A DNA stretch of 64,000 nucleotides from Streptomyces viridochromogenes DSM 40736 (lineage in GTDB: Bacteria > Actinomycetota > Actinomycetes > Streptomycetales > Streptomycetaceae), in contig NZ_GG657757.1 in NCBI RefSeq assembly GCF_000158955.1, positions 6,654,769 to 6,718,768 of the forward strand, read 5' to 3'. The stretch's first letter is position 1; every line of letters begins with the position of its first letter. A model generated the notes under the pieces. That model saw only the letters and a list, made by a program, of their open reading frames with translations. It was not told where the DNA came from and searched no databases. Made by a program: the position numbers and the translations under genes. Of this stretch, positions 53,294 to 64,000 are shown piece by piece.

Positions 53294-53391
53294 GACGGCG
53301 ACAGGGGAGGAAGCCCGGTGCGAGTCCGGCGCGGTCCCGCCACTGTGAGCCCGGCCCCCACCGGCCGGGCGAGCCAGGAACTCCCGCCGTC
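53294..53391 (+). promoter_or_regulatory. Cobalamin (AdoCbl) riboswitch upstream of cobN
   Basis: The closing stem is GACGGCG (53294-53300) with CGCCGTC (53385-53391). The conserved core GGAAGCCCGGTGCGAGTCCG continues into GCGGTCCCGCCACTGT, the B12-box-type consensus. An internal hairpin GCCCGGCC/GGCCGGGC spans 53349-53370, and GCCAGGAACTCC closes the aptamer. The 47-nt expression platform before cobN carries the GAGGAAGG ribosome-binding site, so control is probably translational. High cobalamin is expected to shut off cobN. Confidence 0.92.
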
Positions 53392-53438
53392 CTACCACCG
53401 CCCGGGGCGCGGACACCCCGAGGAAGGCCACACGCCGC

Positions 53439-57035
<3,597 letters not shown>

Positions 57036-57044
57036 CCCCGCGCC

Positions 57045-58376
57045 TCACCACCCGGTGCGCAGCAGGTGGTTGAGGAGCAGGGCGAGCACCGCCTGGGCGG
57101 TGAGCCAGGCGCGCGGGCGGGGGAGGAGCGCGCAGGCCGGGAGGAGCCACACCGCGAAGGGCAGCCAGATGCGCTCCGTCTCCGCCTTGCTCATGCCGGA
57201 CAGGTCGGCGAGCAGCAGGGCGAGGAGCGCGCCGCACACGAGGACCGCGAGGCGGACGCCGTCTCGCGGCTCGGTGTGCCGCCCGCGCAGCACGGCGCCC
57301 GTCCGCCGCAGCCCCGCCGCCGTCGCCAGGCCCGTGACGATCACCGCGCAGGCCAGGTTGGCCCACACCCAGTAGCCGTAGGGCCGGATGCCGCCCGCGC
57401 CCTGGTGATAGCGCGTCACCAGCAGGCGGTACGCCTCCCACCAGTCGAACCCGGCGAGCGTGAACGCCGTGGGGACCACCGCCAGTCCGGCGAGCAGCGG
57501 CACCAGCAGGGCGGGGCGCTCCCGGATCCCGCCCTGGCCGAGCGCCAGTACCGCCGCCGCGATCAGCGCGACGAGCGTGAGTCCGTACGACAGGTAGCAG
57601 GTCAGGCCGAACAGCAGCCCGGACGCGCCCGCCCACCAGAAGGACCGGCCGGTGACCGCCAGTGCCAGCAGCGCCACCGCCCACGCCGCCACCGCCGCGA
57701 AGTACGCGTCGGCCGAGGTGCCCATCCACACGGCGGCCGGGGCCAGCACGAGGAAGGGCGCCGCCCGGCGCGCGAGTCGCTCACCGGCCAGGGCACGAAC
57801 CGCGACCAGCACGGCCACACAGGCCGTCGCCCCGACGGCGATGCACCAGATGCCGGCCCAGCCCCCGCCCCGCAGCCCGGCCCGGTCGAGCAGGACGAAG
57901 GTGAGCGTGGCCGCGGGCGGGTGGCCGGCGACGTGGGCGGGCCAGTTGTCCGGGGAGTCGAGAAGGATGTGCCGGGTGAAGTCCCGCAGGGCCGCCGGGA
58001 TGTCGTGGAAGCGGTCGATGACTTGGAGGTATTCGTAGCGGGTGGTGAGCCTGCGCGCGATGCCGCGTTGCCAGCCGTCGACCAGCGCGAGGGAGCAGAT
58101 CCACGCCGCGCCCGTGCCCCAGGCCACCGGCAGCAGGGCACGCCAGGGGAGACGGGCCGCGAGGGCGGGCCCGTGGACGACGGTGGCGATCGCGACCAGG
58201 ACGGCCGCCGGGGTGCCGGGGCCCAGGTGAGGGCCCCAGGACGCCAGCAGCGGAGGCCAGTCGACGAACAAGGTGTGGCTGGTGTCCTGGATGCGGCGGC
58301 CGGCCAGGACGGCCGCCGCCACGAGCAGCGCGGCGGCCCCGGCGGCGTACAGGTCACGGCGGAGGGAGCGGGTCAC
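57045..58376 (-). CDS. Polytopic membrane protein, glycosyltransferase-like
   Basis: A 443-aa integral membrane protein with about 10-12 hydrophobic helices. GTG start at 58376. The N-terminal loop after TM1 contains DTSHTLFVDWP, and a conserved-looking loop reads HVAGHPPAATLTFVLLDRAG, resembling the HPP region of actinomycete polyprenyl-phosphate-sugar-dependent transferases (GT39/GT87-like). ERIWLPFAVWLLPA near the C-terminus is similar to those proteins. Convergent with cobN, 9 bp apart. Substrate unknown; assignment to a glycosyltransferase superfamily is moderate. Confidence 0.65.
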   Translation of the reverse strand: MTRSLRRDLYAAGAAALLVAAAVLAGRRIQDTSHTLFVDWPPLLASWGPHLGPGTPAAVLVAIATVVHGPALAARLPWRALLPVAWGTGAAWICSLALVDGWQRGIARRLTTRYEYLQVIDRFHDIPAALRDFTRHILLDSPDNWPAHVAGHPPAATLTFVLLDRAGLRGGGWAGIWCIAVGATACVAVLVAVRALAGERLARRAAPFLVLAPAAVWMGTSADAYFAAVAAWAVALLALAVTGRSFWWAGASGLLFGLTCYLSYGLTLVALIAAAVLALGQGGIRERPALLVPLLAGLAVVPTAFTLAGFDWWEAYRLLVTRYHQGAGGIRPYGYWVWANLACAVIVTGLATAAGLRRTGAVLRGRHTEPRDGVRLAVLVCGALLALLLADLSGMSKAETERIWLPFAVWLLPACALLPRPRAWLTAQAVLALLLNHLLRTGW

Positions 58377-58489
58377 ACCGGAACGCTAGGCCGACAGGGC
58401 GGGCGCGGGCCGCCGTCCGGGCCGGACGTCAGCGTTTCGTCATGGGTCGCGCACGCTTTCCCGGGGGGATCCCGGCCTACCGTCGGGCC

Positions 58490-59743
58490 ATGCGAGACGA
58501 CCCACGGCTTCCCTCCTCTCCCGGCTTCTGGCGCAGCCCCCTGCGCGGCCCCTGGTTCACCTCGGTGCTGGGCCTCGTCCTGCTCGTCGGCATCACCGTG
58601 CTGTTCGTGACGGGCCTGGTCTCGTACGCCGCCTACAACCCGGACCTGTCGCCGGTGAACGACAAGACCCCGGAGAAGGGGATCCTCGGCTTCTACCTCT
58701 TCGCCTGGCCGACGAACCCGCACTGGCTGTACCGGCTCAACCAGGGCGTCCACGTCACCCTCGGCGTCACCCTGATCCCCGTCCTGCTCGCCAAGCTGTG
58801 GTCCGTGATTCCGAGGCTGTTCGCACTGCCGCCGGCCCGCTCGCTCGCGCACGCCCTGGAGCGGATCTCGCTGCTGCTCCTGGTGGGCGGCGGGCTGTTC
58901 GAGTTCGTGACCGGAGTGCTCAACATCCAGCTCGACTACGTCTTCCCCGGTTCCTTCTACCCGCTGCACTTCTACGGGGCGTGGGTGTTCTTCGCCGCCT
59001 TCGTCGCCCACGCGCTGCTGAAGACGCCCGTCGTCCTGCGCAACGTGAGGCAGCTGCGGGAGGAGCGAGGGGAGAAGCGGGAGGAGACGAACGACCTGGT
59101 GACGCCGCGCCCCGCCGAGCCGACCGTCTCCCGACGTGGCGCCCTGTGGTTCGTCGGGGGCGGCTCCCTGCTGCTGTTCGCGACGACGGTGGGGCAGAAC
59201 TTCGACGGTCCGCTGCGGCGCACCGCCCTCCTCGCACCGCACGGCGGCGAGGATCCCGGCAGCGGCCCCAACGGGTTCCAGATCAACAAGACGGCCGCGT
59301 ACGCCGGGATCGACCCGGCCGAGACGGGCGAGGACGCCTGGCGGCTCGTGGTGACGGGGCGTACCGGCACCGTCCGCCTCAGCCGCGCCCGGCTCGCCGA
59401 ACTTCCCCTGCACAGCTCGGCGTTGCCCATCGCCTGTGTGGAGGGCTGGTCGACGTCGGACCAGTGGTGGCGCGGCGTGCGGCTGCGCGATCTCGCGGCG
59501 CTCGTCGGGTACGACGGCGACCCGCCGGACGTGTTCGTCGAGTCGCTCCAGCGGCACGGCGCCTTCCGGAGCGCCGCCCTGAGCGCCGATCAGGTGGCCG
59601 ACCCGCGTTCCCTCCTCGCCCTGTACGTCAACGGCGAGGAACTGTCCCCCGACCACGGCCACCCGGCGCGGGTCATCGTGCCCGCGGCGCCCGGTGTGCT
59701 CAACACCAAGTGGGTGGCCCGCATGACGTTCGGAGACCTGTGA
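58490..59743 (+). CDS. Membrane-anchored molybdopterin-dependent oxidoreductase
   Basis: A 417-aa protein. ATG 58490 is chosen near the family's beginning; an in-frame ATG 48 bp upstream is less likely. Residues 1-180 form four TM helices, with His residues (H88, H121, H160, H174) that could bind heme b, in the manner of cytochrome b561-type anchors. A second hydrophobic segment with a twin-Arg start (SRRGALWFVGGGSLLLF, 214-230) follows. The C-terminal half is a sulfite-oxidase-fold Mo domain with the molybdenum-ligand candidate Cys316 in PIACVEGWSTSDQWW, and GVLNTKWVARM at the end. Probably an extracytoplasmic reductase or oxidase linked to the quinone pool; substrate unknown. The next gene starts within its stop codon. 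Confidence 0.85.
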   Translation: MRDDPRLPSSPGFWRSPLRGPWFTSVLGLVLLVGITVLFVTGLVSYAAYNPDLSPVNDKTPEKGILGFYLFAWPTNPHWLYRLNQGVHVTLGVTLIPVLLAKLWSVIPRLFALPPARSLAHALERISLLLLVGGGLFEFVTGVLNIQLDYVFPGSFYPLHFYGAWVFFAAFVAHALLKTPVVLRNVRQLREERGEKREETNDLVTPRPAEPTVSRRGALWFVGGGSLLLFATTVGQNFDGPLRRTALLAPHGGEDPGSGPNGFQINKTAAYAGIDPAETGEDAWRLVVTGRTGTVRLSRARLAELPLHSSALPIACVEGWSTSDQWWRGVRLRDLAALVGYDGDPPDVFVESLQRHGAFRSAALSADQVADPRSLLALYVNGEELSPDHGHPARVIVPAAPGVLNTKWVARMTFGDL

Positions 59744-60198
59744 TGCGCCGACCGAGGATCCTCGTGGGGAGCCCCCTCCAACTCCTCCTGCTCGCCTGCT
59801 CCTTCGCGCTCACCGCCTATGCCGGGGTGCGGCTGCTCGCGGACGACTGGTTCGGCGTGGCGCTGTGGGTCGTGGGGGCGGCGCTGCTGCACGACCTGGT
59901 GCTGCTGCCGCTGTACGCGGCGGCGGACCGGGCGGTCGTACGGGGGTTGGGCGCGCGCCGGGAGTGGGTGCCGTACGTGCGCGTACCCGCGGCCCTGTCC
60001 GCGCTGCTCCTGCTCGTGTGGTTCCCGCTGATCAGCGGCGCGGTCGAGCGGCGCTACCGGTCCGCCACCGGACTCTCCCCGGACGGCTTCCTCGCCCGCT
60101 GGCTGCTGATCAGCGCCGTCCTCTTCGGCGGCTCGGCGCTGCTGCTGGTGCTGCGGCTGCGCAGGGCGACGAAGGGGCGGCCGCCCGCCGTCCACTGA
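59743..60198 (+). CDS. Small membrane protein coupled to the molybdopterin oxidoreductase
   Basis: A 151-aa protein with about four TM segments (LQLLLLACSFALTAYAGVRL; VALWVVGAALLHDLVLLPLY; AALSALLLLVWFPLISG; WLLISAVLFGGSALLLVLRL). Start and upstream stop share one base (TGATG), showing translational coupling. No known motif; likely an accessory membrane subunit. Its 3' 145 bp overlap the opposite-strand methyltransferase gene. Confidence 0.75.
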   Translation: MRRPRILVGSPLQLLLLACSFALTAYAGVRLLADDWFGVALWVVGAALLHDLVLLPLYAAADRAVVRGLGARREWVPYVRVPAALSALLLLVWFPLISGAVERRYRSATGLSPDGFLARWLLISAVLFGGSALLLVLRLRRATKGRPPAVH

Positions 60199-60803
60199 CC
60201 GGCCCGCTCCCACCCCCGTGCGTGCCGGAGCAGTGCCCGCGAGCCGAGCCGCGCCCAGGGGAACGCGGCGCCGGCGGCCGTGTGCGCGTCGGTGATGCGG
60301 ACGTGGACACGTTCGTCGATGTCCGCCGGGGCGGTCTCGGCGATGAGCAGGCCGCCGGGGCGCAGGAGTTCGGCCGCTCTGCCCAGCAGGGCACGCGGGT
60401 CGCCGCCGATGCCGACGTTGCCGTCCATGAGCAGGACGGTGTCCCAGCGGCCCTCGCCGGGCAGCGGCTCGAACACCGAGCGCCGCAGCGCCTGGCCGCC
60501 GAGCCGCACGGTGTGGTCGACGGCGGCCTCGCTGACGTCGATGCCGAGGACGGCCCGGCCCCGGGCGGCGAGTTCCGCCACCAGCCGCCCGGGCCCGCAG
60601 CCCACGTCCAGCACGGTCCCCTCGCACCGGTCCAGCACGTCCCGGTCGACGCGGTCGGCCCGGGCACACCAGCGTTCCACCTCCAGCGGCAGCAACCAGC
60701 CGTCGGAGCGCCGCAGGAACAGCGGCCCACGACCCGCGCGCAGGGCGGCGGCATACGGGTCGGCACTCGCCCAGGCCAGGGCGGTGGCGGGCGGGGCGCT
60801 CAT
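60054..60803 (-). CDS. Class I SAM-dependent methyltransferase
   Basis: A 249-aa protein; ATG 60803 overlaps the stop of the DUF2064 gene (ATGA). SAM-binding motif I is TVLDVGCGPGRLVAELAARG with the acidic residue in VLGIDVSEAA; motif II-like WDTVLLMDGNVGIGG; motif III LLRPGGLLIAETAP. The last 48 or so codons extend into the opposite-strand small membrane gene and look less conserved, so the natural domain may end near 60200. Third gene of a coupled GT2-DUF2064-methyltransferase operon. Substrate unknown, possibly a glycan or lipid carrier. Confidence 0.85.
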   Translation of the reverse strand: MSAPPATALAWASADPYAAALRAGRGPLFLRRSDGWLLPLEVERWCARADRVDRDVLDRCEGTVLDVGCGPGRLVAELAARGRAVLGIDVSEAAVDHTVRLGGQALRRSVFEPLPGEGRWDTVLLMDGNVGIGGDPRALLGRAAELLRPGGLLIAETAPADIDERVHVRITDAHTAAGAAFPWARLGSRALLRHARGWERAGQWTAGGRPFVALRSRSTSSSAEPPKRTALISSQRARKPSGESPVADR

Positions 60804-61417
60804 CGTGCGGTGACCGATGCGCACCGGGCCAGCCGGGCGGCGAACCGTCCGTGCGGGGCGAGGGCGGCGACGGCGTGGGCGTCGGCGGCGGTGTCGACGT
60901 CCCGGAGCCGGGGCAGCTCCCGTACCCGCAGCCCGGCCGCGACGAGCCGTTCCCGCTGGACGGCGCCGGTCACCGGCGTGGACATGGGCACGCCCCGCAG
61001 CAGAGCGGGATCGGGAACGGCGAGACCGAGGGCCCAGAAGCCGCCGTCCTCCGCCGGGCCGAAGCACGCGTCACCGTCCGCGAGGTCCGTCGCGAGCAGC
61101 TCCGGCGTCACCTGCGGGGTGTCCATGCCGATCAGCAGGGCCGGTCCGTCGCACCGCGCGAAGGCGTCCGCCAGCCGTTCGTCCAGACCGCCCGCGCACT
61201 GCCGCAGGACCTCGAAGCCGGCCGGCAGCCAGGGGCCGGGCTCCCCGTCGAGGACGAGGATCCGGCGGGTGGCCGGGGTCGCCGCGACCACGTCCAGGGT
61301 GTCGGCGAGCGAGGCCTCCGCCAGCGCCGCGGCCTCCCCGGGCGTGAACGGCGGGGTGAGCCGCGTCTTGACCCGGCCCGGCCGCGGCTCCTTGGCGATG
61401 ACGAGAAGTGTGGTCAC
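60800..61417 (-). CDS. DUF2064 / TIGR04282-type glycosyl- or nucleotidyltransferase-like protein
   Basis: A 205-aa protein with a Rossmann-like GT-A fold related to CofC/MobA nucleotidyltransferases: TLLVIAKEPRPGRVKTRLTP at the N-terminus, LLIGMDTPQVTPELLATDL with the acidic metal site, and FGPAEDGGFWALGL. GTG 61417 overlaps the GT2 stop by 4 nt. The family is annotated as a glycosyltransferase in arsenosugar contexts, but its reaction is not settled. Middle gene of the coupled trio. Confidence 0.85.
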   Translation of the reverse strand: MTTLLVIAKEPRPGRVKTRLTPPFTPGEAAALAEASLADTLDVVAATPATRRILVLDGEPGPWLPAGFEVLRQCAGGLDERLADAFARCDGPALLIGMDTPQVTPELLATDLADGDACFGPAEDGGFWALGLAVPDPALLRGVPMSTPVTGAVQRERLVAAGLRVRELPRLRDVDTAADAHAVAALAPHGRFAARLARCASVTAR

Positions 61418-62106
61418 CTGACGGCCCCTTCCCCGCCCGGGGACTCGGCCAGTACGCGGCTCATGTCCCGTACGGCCTGCCAGGTGCCGCGCCAGGTGCC
61501 CGTCACCTTCGAGGCCCCGGTGCGCGGCAGGTACGGCACGTCGTACTCGGCGATCCGCCAGCCCGCGTCGGCCGCGCGGACGACCATCTGGAGCGGATAG
61601 CCGCTGCGCCGGTCCGTGAGGCCGAGCGCGAGCAGCGGCTCGCGGCGGGCGGCGCGCAGGGGACCGAGGTCGTGCAGACGCAGCCCGGTCCGGCGGCGCA
61701 ACATCCGCGCGAGCGCGAGGTTTCCGGCGCGGGCGTGCGCGGGCCACGCGCCCCGCCCCTGCGGGCGCCGCCGGCCGAGGACCAGGTCGGCCCCGCCGTC
61801 GCGCACCTCGCGCACGAACGGGGCGAGCAGCGCCGGGTCGAGGGAGGCGTCGCAGTCGCAGAAGCACACCACGTCCGCGGTGGCCGCGGTCAGCCCGGCG
61901 TGGCAGGCCGCGCCGAAGCCCCGGCGTGGCTCGCGCACCACGGTCGCGCCGTGCGCGCGGGCGACCCGGTCCGAGCCGTCGGTGGAACCGTTGTCGACGA
62001 CGAGTGCGCGCCAGCCCGGCGGGATCCGTTCGAGGACCCAGGGCAGGGCCTCGGCCTCGTTCAGGCAGGGCAGCACCACGTCGACGTCCGAAGGAGTCGT
62101 CGTCAC
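61414..62106 (-). CDS. Family 2 glycosyltransferase
   Basis: A 230-aa GT2 enzyme. GTG 62106 has a GGGTGAG site at good spacing; GTG 62115 is the alternative. Motifs: DVVLPCLNEAEALPWVLERI, ALVVDNGSTDGSDRVARAHG, REPRRGFGAACHAGLTAATA, and DCDASLDP supplying the DxD metal site. The GYPLQMVVRAADAGWRIAEY block near the C-terminus is typical of dolichol/polyprenyl-phosphate-sugar synthase-like members. First gene of the trio with DUF2064 and the methyltransferase, probably one envelope-glycan pathway. Confidence 0.9.
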   Translation of the reverse strand: MTTTPSDVDVVLPCLNEAEALPWVLERIPPGWRALVVDNGSTDGSDRVARAHGATVVREPRRGFGAACHAGLTAATADVVCFCDCDASLDPALLAPFVREVRDGGADLVLGRRRPQGRGAWPAHARAGNLALARMLRRRTGLRLHDLGPLRAARREPLLALGLTDRRSGYPLQMVVRAADAGWRIAEYDVPYLPRTGASKVTGTWRGTWQAVRDMSRVLAESPGGEGAVR

Positions 62107-62231
62107 GGGACTCACCCTACGAACGCGAATCAGTACATACCGGACTGCCGCTCCTTACGAAACGCGGACGTCGGCGGCCCGGGGGGCGTCCGGGCCGGGC
62201 ACCGCGGGCGGCCCGGTGCCAGGCTGGAGAC

Positions 62232-62977
<746 letters not shown>

Positions 62978-62981
<4 letters not shown>

Positions 62982-64000
62982 ACGACACCCTTCTCATCGC
63001 CCTGTACGCCTTCGCCGGCGCGGCGGCCACCGGTCTGGCCGGTGCGGGCGCGCTGCGCCTGATCCGGCGCCGCTCGCTCACCGCCTCGCTCGCCGTGGTC
63101 GCGGCGGTCGGCGTGGTCGCGATGCTCGCCGGCACCCTCGCCGTCGCCTGGGCGATGTTCCTCTCCGCGCACGACCTGAGCGTCGTCACGACCGTCGTCG
63201 CCATGGCGGCCGTCGTCTCCCTCGCCACCGCGCTGCTGCTGGGCCGCTGGGTCGTGGCCCGCAGCCGTGCGCTCGCCGCGGCCGCACGCTCCTTCGGTGA
63301 CGGCGGGGACTTCGCGGCCCCCGACGGGCCGGCCACGGCCGAACTGGAGTCCCTGAGCCGCGAACTGGCCGCCACCAGTGCCCGGCTCGCCGAGTCACGG
63401 GAGCGGGAACGCGCCCTGGAGACCTCCCGGCGGGAACTCGTCGCCTGGATCTCGCACGACCTGCGCACCCCGCTGGCCGGTCTGCGCGCCATGTCGGAGG
63501 CCCTGGAGGACGGCGTCGCCGCCGACCCCGACCGCTACCTGAAGCAGATGCGCACCGAGGTCGAACGCCTCAACGACATGGTCGGGGACCTCTTCGAACT
63601 CTCCCGCATCCACGCCGGCACGCTCCCCCTCGCCCCCACCCGCGTCTCCCTGTACGACCTGGTCGGCGACGCGCTGGCCGGAGCCGACCCGCTCGCCCGG
63701 CAGCACGGGGTGCGGCTGGTGGGCGGCCGCGTCGAGCCGGTGCCGGTGGAGGTGGACGGCAAGGAGATGAGCCGGGTGCTGGGCAACCTGCTGGTCAACG
63801 CGATTCGCCGGACCCCGGCCGACGGCACGGTCGCCATCGCCGCGGAGCGTTCCACCGAGGGCGTGGTGCTGTCGGTGACGGACGCCTGCGGCGGCATCCC
63901 CGAGGAGGACCTGCCGCGCGTCTTCGACACCGGCTGGCGCGGCACGCACGCCCGCACGCCCCCGGCCGGCGCGGGCCTGGGCCTCGCCATCGTCCGGGGG
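62978..64000 (+). CDS. Sensor histidine kinase (3'-truncated by window edge)
   Basis: GTG 62978 overlaps the regulator stop (GTGA); 341 codons are visible and the frame is still open. The N-terminus has three hydrophobic helices (LIALYAFAGAAATGLAGAGA; LAVVAAVGVVAMLAGTLAVA; VVTTVVAMAAVVSLATALLL), then a short linker and coiled coil. The phosphoacceptor His160 lies in WISHDLRTPLAGL. The ATPase domain has the N box LGNLLVNAIRRTP, the G1 box VTDACGGIPEEDL and the start of the G2 box GAGLGLAIVRG at the edge. Cognate partner of the preceding response regulator. The signal is unknown; there is no large extracytoplasmic domain. Confidence 0.95.

Overview
The window is high-GC actinobacterial DNA. Dense, strongly GC3-biased coding sequence, frequent GTG starts with 4-nt stop/start overlaps, secreted hydrolases, an ectABCD cluster beside a cobalamin cluster and FxSxx-type peptide genes all point to a Streptomyces chromosome. 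Everything below comes from reading the sequence; no database search was possible. Coordinates of starts are chosen from ribosome-binding sites and family length.

Left flank (1-12.6 kb): a 5'-truncated RNase J; a secreted GH32 levanase with a twin LacI-type operator next to a lacI remnant; a DnaQ-BRCT-BRCT-TerD fusion protein; small secreted proteins; a 3-hydroxyisobutyryl-CoA hydrolase; a DUF6183-like protein; and a CAP-domain protein. Between them lie gene remnants: a monooxygenase tail, the lacI N-terminus, a hydrolase tail abutting an acyl-CoA dehydrogenase tail, and a frameshifted T7SS-type coiled-coil piece. This looks like a region of repeated insertion and decay.

Accessory island A (12.6-28.8 kb): seven co-directional genes. 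They encode an unrecognised 768-aa protein, a 2051-aa P-loop NTPase, a membrane Ser/Thr kinase with a long disordered outer tail, a one-TM protein with a secreted-side domain, a frameshifted small membrane protein, and two overlapping P-loop ATPase genes. I do not recognise this set as a named system. I propose it as a multi-NTPase, kinase-linked sensing or conflict module.

Accessory island B (28.7-42.1 kb): an FxSxx-like RiPP and conflict cluster. Leftward genes are a 68-aa FxsA-like precursor, an FxsT-like protein (ParA-like/TIR-like/NB-ARC/TPR) and an unknown 324-aa protein. Rightward genes are an FxsB-type radical SAM maturase, a separate HExxH protein, an alpha/beta hydrolase and a caspase-STAND-WD40 protein. 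The precursor does not end in FxSxx: a Phe-Thr-Thr lies 14 residues from its end. Islands A and B meet tail to tail with a 29-bp gene overlap.

Right flank (42.2-64 kb): ectABCD (leftward) for ectoine and hydroxyectoine; cobalamin genes cobL, cobM, cbiD, cobK, cobIJ, cobH, cobG and cobN with a cobalamin riboswitch before cobN; a polytopic membrane protein; a membrane-anchored molybdopterin oxidoreductase with a small membrane partner; a coupled methyltransferase/DUF2064/GT2 operon; and a two-component system whose kinase runs off the end.
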